Source of the DNA: JBGOTP01 sp041476545
GTDB lineage: Bacteria > Acidobacteriota > Vicinamibacteria > Vicinamibacterales > CAVVIG01
Length of the DNA stretch: 27,705 nucleotides
NCBI GenBank assembly: GCA_041476545.1
Contig: JBGOTP010000016.1
Location: 1 to 27,705 of the forward strand
Direction of reading: 5' to 3'
The notes under the pieces are model-generated. The model was not told where the DNA came from. It saw nothing but the letters and a program-made list of their open reading frames with translations, and made no database searches. The position numbers were made by a program, and so were the translations under genes. Of this stretch, positions 7,125 to 14,146 are shown piece after piece (the stretch's first letter is position 1; each line of letters opens with the position of its first letter).

Positions 7125-7190
7125 AACGCAGAGAACGCTGAGTTCGCAGAGAAACCAACGATGTTCTGCGTGCTCTGCGATCTCCGCGTT
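7125..7190. terminator. Imperfect hairpin between convergent genes
   Basis: Two 27-29 base arms (7125-7153 and 7164-7190), rich in CGCAGAG and its complement CTCTGCG, form an imperfect inverted repeat with a 10-base loop, between stop codons at 7109 and 7201. Its position between convergent genes suggests a bidirectional transcription terminator. There is no long T tract, so intrinsic termination is not certain. It could also be a dispersed CGCAGAG-type repeat. Confidence 0.45.
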
Positions 7191-7200
7191 TGACGTCGTG

Positions 7201-8958
7201 TTACTTCGCTGGCGCTCCGGCGGGCACCGCCGATGGCGCCGGCTGCGCGACGCGTGTGCCGTCGGCGTCTCGCGACAGGCGGTTATTCCGGCCGCAGTCG
7301 AAGCAGGTTCGTCCTTCGTCGGCCATGCCGGCCGTCGAGATGCCGCGGTCGGCCATCAGCTTGGCGAGATGGTCCGCCGTCGACTTCTGCTCCTTGAAGA
7401 ACAGCGTGTAGAAGACGCCGTTCGCGATCGTCCACGGCGTCCAGCCCTGTTTGCTGCGTACGTCGAGCGTCGCGCCTTTGTCCGCCAGATACTGAACGAT
7501 GCTGTTGGCCCCGCGATACGCGGCGCCGTGCAGCGCTGTCTCTCCACGGTCGTTGACCGCGTTCACGTCGTTGCCGAGTTCCACGAGCATCTTGACGGCT
7601 GCAAGTGCCTCGGGTTCGAAGTCCGGCCCCGTGCCACCATCTTCCCCGGGGTTCCACAGGTCCACGCCCGCCGCCACCATGAGAGGGGTCGTCTTGTCCG
7701 CGTTCGGCATGAGCGGATCCGCGCCTGCGCCGGCCAGGACCTTCATGAGGTCGGTATCGACGTTCTTCGCCGCGAGCAGAAACGGCGTCGCGCCGACCCT
7801 GTTCAGGCGATTGCGATACCCGTCGCGGAAGTCTTTCGTCATCTTGACGTTCAGCGTCGCGCCCTTCGCGACGAGCTTCCGGACCAGATCCAGGCTGCTC
7901 AGATTTCCGCTGCCCGTGGGAGGCGGAAGAAATCCGATGTTGGTTCTGCGAATGCGCGCGATCTGATGAAGCGCCGTCCATCCCTGCGCCGCCGCGTTGA
8001 CGTCGGCGCCGCGATCCACGAGCAGCGCGCCGAGCTCCCAATGTCCGTTCTGCGTGGCGAGGACGAGCGCGCTCGTCCCGTCGGGCAGCGTCTCGTTCAC
8101 ACTCACACCGGCATCCAGCAGAACGCGCGCCGCCTCGATGCGCCCGGCCTGGACGGCGAACAGGAAGGCCGTGAACGACGGCCTGGCCTGTGCGGCGGCA
8201 GCCGCGGGTCCTGCCCCGACGGCGCCCGAGAACACACCTGCGCCATTCGCGGTGGCGGCCACGGCCGGCTGCGCGCCACGCGACGCTGCAGGCGCCGCTC
8301 CGCGTCCAGTCGCCGAGGCTCCACGTCCGCCGGCGGCTCCACGTCCGGCCGCGGCTGCGCCGCGCGCCCCGGCGGCGGGATCACCGGTCCGCGCCTTGAG
8401 GTCGGCGCCGCCTTCGAGCAGCACCTTTATGGCCGCGGCGTTGTTTTCCGCGGCCGCCCACATCAGCGCCGTCTGGCCGCGGGCGGTGTCGCGGGCGTTG
8501 GGATCGGCGCCGTAGGTCAGCAAGGCCTTCAGGACTTCCGGTGTGCCGGTCCGCGCCGCGGTCATGAGCGCGGTTTCGCCGCCCGGCAGCGCCGTGTTGG
8601 CGTCGGCTCCCGCCTTGAGCAGTCGGAGCACGATGTCGGCGTTGCCATTCGTGCACGCGAGCGTGAGCGGCTGCACGCCATACCGGTTCGTCGCCTTGAC
8701 GTTGGCGCCGGCGTGAATCAGTAGGTCGACGATATCCAGGGTGTCTTTGTGGACCGCCCAGTGAAGCGCAGTGGTACCGTCGACCTCAGGTGCGTTGACG
8801 TCCGCGTGCTTCAAGAGCAGCGCACGCACGGCCGCGCCATCACCATCTTTCGCGGCGGTCGCCAGCGGCACGTCGCGTCCCGCCGCGCCGAGCATGGCGC
8901 CGATCGTTGCGATGAAGACGAACAACGCGACTAGAGCGGCTCGATGTGTCTTTCGCAT
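7201..8958 (-). CDS. Exported ankyrin-repeat protein with Gly/Ala/Arg linker
   Basis: A 585-residue protein. Residues 1-28 (AALVALFVFIATIGAMLGAA core) form a signal peptide. Ankyrin units then run from AAKDGDGAAVRALLLKHADV (about 36), through TALHWAVHKDTLDIVDLLIH, PLTLACTNGNADIVLRLLKA, TALMTAARTGTPEVLKALLT and TALMWAAAENNAAAIKVLLE. A low-complexity stretch rich in GRGA units (about residues 192-255) breaks the array. At least five more units follow, including TALHGAAYRGANSIVQYLAD. The C-terminal tail has a CFDCG motif (CxxC) near 552 and ends Ala/Pro-rich. Ankyrin arrays bind proteins; the partner here is unknown. AGAG near 8968 may serve as ribosome-binding site. It follows the DUF1552 gene on the same strand, separated by a 7-bp tandem repeat. 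Confidence 0.88.
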   Translation of the reverse strand: MRKTHRAALVALFVFIATIGAMLGAAGRDVPLATAAKDGDGAAVRALLLKHADVNAPEVDGTTALHWAVHKDTLDIVDLLIHAGANVKATNRYGVQPLTLACTNGNADIVLRLLKAGADANTALPGGETALMTAARTGTPEVLKALLTYGADPNARDTARGQTALMWAAAENNAAAIKVLLEGGADLKARTGDPAAGARGAAAAGRGAAGGRGASATGRGAAPAASRGAQPAVAATANGAGVFSGAVGAGPAAAAAQARPSFTAFLFAVQAGRIEAARVLLDAGVSVNETLPDGTSALVLATQNGHWELGALLVDRGADVNAAAQGWTALHQIARIRRTNIGFLPPPTGSGNLSSLDLVRKLVAKGATLNVKMTKDFRDGYRNRLNRVGATPFLLAAKNVDTDLMKVLAGAGADPLMPNADKTTPLMVAAGVDLWNPGEDGGTGPDFEPEALAAVKMLVELGNDVNAVNDRGETALHGAAYRGANSIVQYLADKGATLDVRSKQGWTPWTIANGVFYTLFFKEQKSTADHLAKLMADRGISTAGMADEGRTCFDCGRNNRLSRDADGTRVAQPAPSAVPAGAPAK

Positions 8959-9006
8959 GTTGTGATCTCTTCAGTTCGGCTAAAGCCGGACGCCACGTCT
9001 GGCCCT

Positions 9007-9055
9007 TAACTTCTAACTTCTAACTTCTAACTTCTAACTTCTAACTTCTAACTTT
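9007..9055. repeat. 7-bp tandem repeat, (TAACTTC)6 plus one variant
   Basis: Six exact copies of TAACTTC (9007-9048) followed by TAACTTT (9049-9055), between the stop of the DUF1552 gene and the ankyrin gene start. It abuts the stop codon of the DUF1552 gene (read on the minus strand as AGAAGTT units). It is a perfect microsatellite-like array, likely variable in copy number. Confidence 0.95.
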
Positions 9056-10396
9056 CTAGAGGTCCACCAGCCGCCCGGTACTATCGGCGATCTGTTTCAC
9101 GTCAACGCCTACCTTGTTGAGCAACGACACGCCGAGATTCATCATCGGCGTATTGTCGGGATACACGAGGTGGCGTCCGCCGGCGAGCTGACCGCATCCA
9201 CCGCCCACGAGCACGACCGGCAGATTGACGGGCGTGTGATGGTCGCTGTCGCCCATGCCGGCGCCGTACATCATCATGGAGTGGTCGAGCAGCGACCCGT
9301 CGCCGTCCGGCGTATTGCGCATCTTCTCGAGCAGGCGCGCGAAGAGCGACACGTGATACGCGTTGATCTTGGTCGCCTTGGTGATTTTTTCAGGATCGAG
9401 CTGGTGGTGCGACACGCCGTGATGCCCGTCCGGCACGCCGATCCATGGATACGCGCGTCCGCTCAGTTCGCGTGAAATCTGGAAGGCGACCACGCGCGTC
9501 ACGTCGGCCTGATAGGAGAGCAGCGTCAGGTCCATCATCAGCTTCGCGTGTTCGTCGAACGAGTCCGGGATGCCGACGGGCTCCTCGGGAACCGTCACCG
9601 TCGCCGTGTCGGTCCGCTTCTCGGCCCGTTGGATGCGTTGTTCGACGTCGCGCACGGCGGAGAGATACTCGTCGACCGTGAGGCGATCGCGCCCGCCCAG
9701 CCGCCGCTGCAACCGCGCCATGTCGGCCATCGCCAGATCGAGGACGCTGCGATCCTGCCGCATCCGCGCGAAACGCTCCGCCGCCGTGCCGCCTTCGCCG
9801 AAGAGCCGCTCGAAGACCGCGCGCGGGTTGCTCTCCATCGGCATCGGCGTCGTCGGCGTCTTCCAGGAAAACGTCCGCTGGTAGACGCAGCTGTAGCCGT
9901 TTTCGCAACTGCCGACGACGAAGTCGTAGTCGAGCGCGAGCTGAAGGGAATTGAGCGGTGTGTCCTTGCCGATCACCCTCGCTGCCATCTGATCGATCGA
10001 CGTGCCGGCTTCGATGTCGGCACCTTCGGTCTTCTTCGGGCGAATTCCGCTCAGCCACGACGCGCCGCAGCGCGTGTGCACGCCGCCGCCTTCACTCAAG
10101 GTCTCGGCGCCCTTGTTGGCCAGTCCGCTCACGACGACGACGTGGTCGCGGAGCGCTTCGAGCGGCTTGAGGACGGGCGTCATCTCGAAGCTCTTGCCGA
10201 CGCCCACGGGGTGGAAGTTCGGCAGATACGTCCCGTTCGGCGCGTAGAAGAAGCCGAGGCGAGGCACCGGGTTGGCGGCGGTTTGTGCCGTGGCCGTGAA
10301 CGCGGGAACCATGGCATCGAGGAGCGGAAGCGCCAGCGCGGCGCCCATGCCTCGCAGAATCGTCCGACGTGGCAGTGCCATCTTCTTGATAAACAT
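9056..10396 (-). CDS. DUF1552 domain protein, Tat-exported
   Basis: A 446-residue protein with a twin-arginine signal (PRRTILRGMGAALALPLLDA), so folded export is likely. The body is the DUF1552 family: PRLGFFYAPNGTYLPNFHP near the N-terminus, TRCGASWLSGIRPKKTEGA, SIDQMAARVIG, the CENGYSCVYQRTFSW segment, and the C-terminal SLLDHSMMMYGAGMGDSDHH with LPVVLVGGGCG. These proteins resemble the sulfatase/phosphatase-like DUF1501 group and are nearly always encoded beside DUF1592-type cytochromes in Planctomycetota, Verrucomicrobiota and Acidobacteriota; their reaction is not known. ATG 10396 is supported by GGAG at 10403-10406. The gene follows the DUF1592 gene by 113 bases and is probably in the same operon. 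Confidence 0.92.
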   Translation of the reverse strand: MFIKKMALPRRTILRGMGAALALPLLDAMVPAFTATAQTAANPVPRLGFFYAPNGTYLPNFHPVGVGKSFEMTPVLKPLEALRDHVVVVSGLANKGAETLSEGGGVHTRCGASWLSGIRPKKTEGADIEAGTSIDQMAARVIGKDTPLNSLQLALDYDFVVGSCENGYSCVYQRTFSWKTPTTPMPMESNPRAVFERLFGEGGTAAERFARMRQDRSVLDLAMADMARLQRRLGGRDRLTVDEYLSAVRDVEQRIQRAEKRTDTATVTVPEEPVGIPDSFDEHAKLMMDLTLLSYQADVTRVVAFQISRELSGRAYPWIGVPDGHHGVSHHQLDPEKITKATKINAYHVSLFARLLEKMRNTPDGDGSLLDHSMMMYGAGMGDSDHHTPVNLPVVLVGGGCGQLAGGRHLVYPDNTPMMNLGVSLLNKVGVDVKQIADSTGRLVDL

Positions 10397-10400
10397 TATT

Positions 10401-10505
10401 TACTCCGCGGGGGTCGTCGCCCCGCTCGTGCTCGCGTCGCTCGCGGGGACCCACTCGCCTCGCGTCGCGCTTTGTCTACTCGCGGGGGCCCCTTCGCCCC
10501 GCTCG
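10401..10505. repeat. GC-rich hairpin repeats between DUF1592 and DUF1552 genes
   Basis: Two direct copies of a unit of 28-29 bases (10401-10428 and 10477-10505) share TACTC, a CGCGGGGG run and CGCCCCGCTCG, with a degenerate copy between them. Each unit has a G-run and C-run that can pair (for example GCGGGG 10407-10412 with CCCCGC 10420-10425). The last unit supplies the GGAG ribosome-binding site of the DUF1552 gene. It looks like a REP-type hairpin cluster in the intercistronic gap and may affect message stability or expression of the downstream gene. Confidence 0.55.
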
Positions 10506-10509
10506 GAAG

Positions 10510-12999
10510 TCAGTTCGCTGTCTGTGACGCCGGCGCCGTTTGTCGCTTCTGAAACGGAAGACTCTTCGTGATGCCCAGAACGATCGCCGAGAGCTTGTAG
10601 TTGCTCGCGGCTGCGTTGCGCACGATGGCGCGAACCGCGGGCATGTCGTAGTACTCCAGACCGCGGCCGAGCGAGTACGTCATCAGTTTCTCGGTGAGTG
10701 CGGTGACGAACCGATCGGGATGCGCGAGCAACGCGCCTCGCAGTCCGGACACACCATCAAAGTGCGTGCCGTCGGGGAGGACGCCGGAGTCGTCAATCGG
10801 CGCGTACAGCTCGTCCACATCGCGCCACCGGCCGACGGGATCGAAATGCTCAAGGCCGAAGCCGAGCGGATCGATCATCGCGTGACAGCTCGCGCACGCC
10901 GCGTTGGCGCGGTGCTCGGACATCCGTTCCCGCATCGACGGCGACTTGCCAGCGTAGACGCCCGTCTTTTCCGGCAGTGCCGGCACGTTGGGCGGCGGTG
11001 GCGGTGGCGGCGTGCCGAGTAAGGTTTCGAGAATCCATTTGCCTCGGAACACTGGAGATGTGCGAATCGGCTGCGACGTGAGCGTGAGCACGCTGCCCTG
11101 GCCGAGGATGCCGCGGCGCCGGTCGTCGGTCAGCGTCACCCGGCGGAAGTGACTGCCGTTGATATTGGGAATGCCGTAGTGCTTCGCGAGGCGATCGTTC
11201 AGGAACGTGTAGTTCGCGTTCAGCAGATCCAGCGCGCTGCGGTTCTCGCGGAGGATGCTGTCGAAGAAGAGCTCCGTCTCCCTCCGCAGATCCTGACGCA
11301 GGCTGTCGTTGAAATCGGGGAAGAGCACTTCGGACGGGGTGACGACCTGCAGATTCCTTAACTGGAGCCACTGGCCGACGAAATTACCCGAGAGTGCGCC
11401 CGCGCGCGGGTCGGCCAGCATGCGGCGGGTTTCGCGGTCGAACACGGCGGGCATTTTGAGCTGGCCCTGTGCCGCCAGATTGATCAGGTGTTCGTCCGGA
11501 ACCGTGCTCCACAGAAAGAACGACAGGCGGGAAGCGAGTTCCAGTTCGCTGACGCGGTAGTTGGATCCGACGGTCGATGCAACCGCCGGCGGGTCGGCTT
11601 CGACACGGAAGAGGAACTCCGGGCTCACCAGCAGTTGCTGCACGCCCCGCTCGATACCCGCTTCGAACCCGCCATCGGCGTGCCCCGCATCGTAGGCCGC
11701 TAGGAGAATCTTCAGATCGTCTCCCGCCACCGGTCGACGGAACGCACGGCGCGCGAGCGTCGAGAGGATCTGCCGCGCGCACTGATCCTCGCTCGAGCCC
11801 GCTTTAAGCCCTGAGCCCTGAGCCCTCAGCCCTGAGTCCTGAGCTGGATGGCACGCGAAGATCGTCTTCCGGCTCGGCGTATCGCCCGCTCCGGCCACGT
11901 CGAAGGGCCCCGTGATCGTGACGCCCCTCAAATAGGGAATGCCCGGCCCGCTGACCGTCGGATTCATGAACGGCTTGCGGTTGGCTTCGGACAGGAGAGA
12001 CGGCGTGTAGAGGAACGCGACACCGACCTCGTGCGGCCCGGCCTTGATCGGGGCGCGGACCTCCAGTTTCTCCCCCTGCTCGTTCCCGTCCACGTCGACG
12101 ACTCGAGCGCCGCGCTTCACGTTGAGGAGCTGAAGGCGCTCGCCGTCGAGCAGCACGTCCACGTCGGCGCCGCTCGCGACGCCTGCCAGATCGAAGCGGA
12201 ACGAGTACTCGGCGTCCTGGGTGAACAGATGGTGAACGAGCGTGCCGCCGCGCGTGCCGAACGGCAGACCGTCCACGTGTGTGTTCTGCAGCAGCGCCGG
12301 CGAGACGACGTAGGTTTGCGCGGCCACGCCCGGGGGCGCCGAGCCGATGGCTGCGCGGCTGATCTTGCGCGCCGCCGACAGATAGCGCTCCATCAGCGAC
12401 TCGGACACTTTCAGCGCGCCCGCCATGTTGTCGAAGCCGTAGCTCGAGCTGTCGCCAGGCAGGAGCGTGGCGACATCCATGTCGATCCCGAGCACGTCGC
12501 GAACCGCGTTGTGATACTCCGCGCGGTTCAGGCGGTGGAAGGTCTCGGTCCGTCCGGGATTGGGTCGCGCGGCCGCCGCGCGATCGAGGGCGTTCTCGAG
12601 CGACGACACGAACGCGTCCTGCGCCGCCCCGTCGGGACGCGGCCGGCCAGCCGGCGGCATCAGGCCGCCGCGCAGCTTGCGGACGACCTTCTCCCAGACG
12701 TCCGCATGATCGCCAACCTTCGCCAGGTCGAGGGTGTCGAGCACCAGCCCGCCGATCTTCGCGCGCTCGCTGTGGCAGCCGGTGCAGTACCGATCGAGGA
12801 TCGCGTGCGACGGCGGGGCGGTCCGGGTGACGCTCGGCCGTGACGTATTCGTCGGCCGTGGCTCGCTGGCCGCCGGCTGACGAGAGACGGCCGCCACTGG
12901 CGTTTGAGGACCGACCGCACGCACGGGGTCCGACACCATGGCCAGGCACGCCAGATACCCGGCGACAACCGAGACGACTCCAAGCTTCGTCCCCGACAT
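10510..12999 (-). CDS. DUF1592-family exported multidomain cytochrome (PSD1/DUF1587-1595-1592-1588-1585)
   Basis: An 829-residue protein with an N-terminal signal peptide (VVSVVAGYLACLAMVSDPVRA). The first haem motif is C72-T-G-C75-H76, followed by GGLVLDTLDL, the planctomycete-type cytochrome pattern. Domains then follow in the usual order: DUF1587 (TFHRLNRAEYHNAVRDVLGID), DUF1595 (LSTLARRAFRRPV), DUF1592 (ELELASRLSFFLWSTVPDE to NRSALDLLNANYTFLNDRLA), DUF1588 (RRGILGQGSVLTLTSQPIRTSPV with second haem motif C702-A-S-C705-H706), and DUF1585 at the C-terminus (FVTALTEKLMTYSLGRGLEYYD). The two CxxCH motifs point to periplasmic electron transfer; the substrate is unknown. A 7-bp repeat array lies inside the gene at 11808-11842 and codes for a SGLRAQGSGLKA insertion. 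The DUF1552 partner follows downstream. Confidence 0.92.
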   Translation of the reverse strand: MSGTKLGVVSVVAGYLACLAMVSDPVRAVGPQTPVAAVSRQPAASEPRPTNTSRPSVTRTAPPSHAILDRYCTGCHSERAKIGGLVLDTLDLAKVGDHADVWEKVVRKLRGGLMPPAGRPRPDGAAQDAFVSSLENALDRAAAARPNPGRTETFHRLNRAEYHNAVRDVLGIDMDVATLLPGDSSSYGFDNMAGALKVSESLMERYLSAARKISRAAIGSAPPGVAAQTYVVSPALLQNTHVDGLPFGTRGGTLVHHLFTQDAEYSFRFDLAGVASGADVDVLLDGERLQLLNVKRGARVVDVDGNEQGEKLEVRAPIKAGPHEVGVAFLYTPSLLSEANRKPFMNPTVSGPGIPYLRGVTITGPFDVAGAGDTPSRKTIFACHPAQDSGLRAQGSGLKAGSSEDQCARQILSTLARRAFRRPVAGDDLKILLAAYDAGHADGGFEAGIERGVQQLLVSPEFLFRVEADPPAVASTVGSNYRVSELELASRLSFFLWSTVPDEHLINLAAQGQLKMPAVFDRETRRMLADPRAGALSGNFVGQWLQLRNLQVVTPSEVLFPDFNDSLRQDLRRETELFFDSILRENRSALDLLNANYTFLNDRLAKHYGIPNINGSHFRRVTLTDDRRRGILGQGSVLTLTSQPIRTSPVFRGKWILETLLGTPPPPPPPNVPALPEKTGVYAGKSPSMRERMSEHRANAACASCHAMIDPLGFGLEHFDPVGRWRDVDELYAPIDDSGVLPDGTHFDGVSGLRGALLAHPDRFVTALTEKLMTYSLGRGLEYYDMPAVRAIVRNAAASNYKLSAIVLGITKSLPFQKRQTAPASQTAN
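11808..11842. repeat. In-gene 7-bp tandem repeat, five GCCCTGA-type units
   Basis: Units GCCCTGA, GCCCTGA, GCCCTCA, GCCCTGA, GTCCTGA lie head to tail inside the DUF1592 gene. On the coding strand they are read in frame as part of DSGLRAQGSGLKA. This stretch has no counterpart in the family between the conserved C-x-P of one domain and CARQILSTLA of the next. One unit is 7 bases, so gain or loss of a single unit would shift the reading frame. Confidence 0.9.
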
Positions 13000-13099
13000 T
13001 CCCTATCCAAATGCTAACCGAATCAGAGCGCCGATAGGCCATGAAATCAGCATGGGAGTCAGGTCGTCGCCGCCGTGCGCAGAACTGTCCTTGTGGGGG

Positions 13100-13318
13100 C
13101 TACCACCCGAGCCGAATCGCGAACCACAGTCCTATCGATATCACTCCGCCGCCGACAACGAGCGTCGTCGTGTTCGTCGCGAGATACGGATAGACCATCA
13201 ACAACAGGCCCGCGACGAGCTGCGGCAATCGTCCCTGCTTTTTGCCGTACACAAACAGCACGAAGCCGATGCCGCTCGGAATCAGGGAGAGGAACAGCCA
13301 GGTTGGGTCGATGGTCAC
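13100..13318 (-). CDS. Small membrane protein, two to three helices
   Basis: A 72-residue protein starting at GTG 13318. Hydrophobic segments lie at about 6-25 (TWLFLSLIPSGIGFVLFVYG), 31-48 (LPQLVAGLLLMVYPYLAT) and 52-70 (TLVVGGGVISIGLWFAIRL), linked by a short basic loop GKKQGR. The pattern is that of a conserved small integral membrane protein, but no function is known. No clear ribosome-binding site precedes the GTG. It lies 62 bases downstream of the DUF2934 gene on the same strand and 100 bases upstream of the DUF1592 gene. Confidence 0.65.
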   Translation of the reverse strand: MTIDPTWLFLSLIPSGIGFVLFVYGKKQGRLPQLVAGLLLMVYPYLATNTTTLVVGGGVISIGLWFAIRLGW

Positions 13319-13380
13319 CGGAGGACGTCTGGTTGCATGGGGCAGTCGTGCCGCGTCCGCGGGCTTGGTCCGTTGTTCGG

Positions 13381-13638
13381 CTAGCGCGTCGCGCGACGCG
13401 GCGAGGACTTCGAGAGTAGCTCCCGCTCCGCTATCAGCCAGTGATCGAGATCGCGGCCGTGCTGCCCGCCCGATTGCACGAACAATTCGTACGCGCGCTC
13501 GGCGATGGTGTCCTGCGAGAACACGTCCTTTGTGGCCACCCGGCGAGGTAGCCGCGTCGTCCCGATGGCCCGGCCGGTCCCATTGGTGCCGGCTGGCTTG
13601 CTGGCTTTCGTTGATGCGGATTTGGTGGCCTTCGGCAT
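13381..13638 (-). CDS. DUF2934 domain protein
   Basis: An 85-residue protein from ATG 13638 with GAAAGG upstream as ribosome-binding site. The N-terminal 40 residues are Lys/Ala/Thr-rich and probably disordered. The C-terminal half is the DUF2934 motif: IAERAYELFVQSGGQHGRDLDHWLIAERELL, split here as IAERAYELFVQSGGQHG (about 46-62) and RDLDHWLIAERELL (63-76). The family is small, soluble and of unknown function, common in Acidobacteriota and Proteobacteria. It is divergent from the ArsR-type regulator gene; the palindrome at 13701 lies in their shared 105-base promoter region and might control both. Confidence 0.85.
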   Translation of the reverse strand: MPKATKSASTKASKPAGTNGTGRAIGTTRLPRRVATKDVFSQDTIAERAYELFVQSGGQHGRDLDHWLIAERELLSKSSPRRATR

Positions 13639-13700
13639 TGGAACCTTTCTGCGCCCGATCTGCGGATCGCGACGATCAACAATAGCAAAATCCCACTGAA

Positions 13701-13718
13701 ACTATATTCATATATAGT
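13701..13718. promoter_or_regulatory. 7-4-7 palindrome, candidate ArsR-family operator
   Basis: ACTATAT (13701-13707), spacer TCAT, ATATAGT (13712-13718): a perfect inverted repeat in an otherwise GC-rich region, 25 bases before the ATG of the ArsR-family regulator. AT-rich imperfect or perfect palindromes next to the gene are the usual operators of this family. The AT-rich core may also include the -10 region (TATATAGT). The symmetry is seen directly; the binding is inferred. Confidence 0.65.
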
Positions 13719-13743
13719 AGTTCGCGCGTGCTTTCGTGAGCCC

Positions 13744-14082
13744 ATGGTGACGACCCAGCTTCAAACCTTCAAAGCGCGATTCTTCCGGGTTCTGGCGCAT
13801 CCGATCCGCATCAAGATTCTCGAAATTCTCGTTCGCGGCAATCGCACGGTTCAGGAGCTGCAGGAAGCGTTGGAGCTGGACCAGCCGGTCGTGTCGCAGC
13901 AGCTCGCGGTTCTGCGGAACCAGGGCATTGTGACGGCTCAGAAACAAGGCCTGTCGGTGCGGTACGCACTCAGAGACCCGGCCATCGGAGACCTACTCGA
14001 GGCCGCGCGGCGCGTCTTCAACAATCACCTCGTCGGCAGCCAGTCGATGTTGCAGGAGCTGCGGCGAGAGGCCCGACGTTAG
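13744..14082 (+). CDS. ArsR-family transcriptional regulator (Rv0081-like)
   Basis: A 112-residue one-domain winged-helix regulator. FFRVLAHPIRIKILEILVRG (about 13-32) is the typical ArsR opening. The recognition region is ELDQPVVSQQLAVLRNQGIV and the wing is AQKQGLSVRYAL. There are no cysteines, so a classical thiol metal site is absent. The sequence strongly recalls M. tuberculosis Rv0081, which likewise heads a formate-hydrogenlyase-like cluster (Rv0082-Rv0087) and is a hypoxia-linked regulator. It ends 64 bases before the first HyfB-like gene, so it probably controls the complex operon and itself through the palindrome at 13701-13718. The ATG at 13744 gives the family's usual length; only a weak GTGAG serves as ribosome-binding site. 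Confidence 0.9.
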   Translation: MVTTQLQTFKARFFRVLAHPIRIKILEILVRGNRTVQELQEALELDQPVVSQQLAVLRNQGIVTAQKQGLSVRYALRDPAIGDLLEAARRVFNNHLVGSQSMLQELRREARR

Positions 14083-14146
14083 TGTCCCCAGTTCGACATG
14101 TGCTCACATCGTCCGCGCGGGGTATTCCGCCTGGTGGGACGGTGGC

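Noticed and set aside
7198..8724. 508-codon frame opposite the ankyrin gene
   Set aside because: Mirror of the ankyrin coding strand with no recognisable motif.
13242..13685. 147-codon plus-strand frame over the DUF2934 region
   Set aside because: Antisense to the DUF2934 and small membrane protein genes; Arg-rich without motifs.
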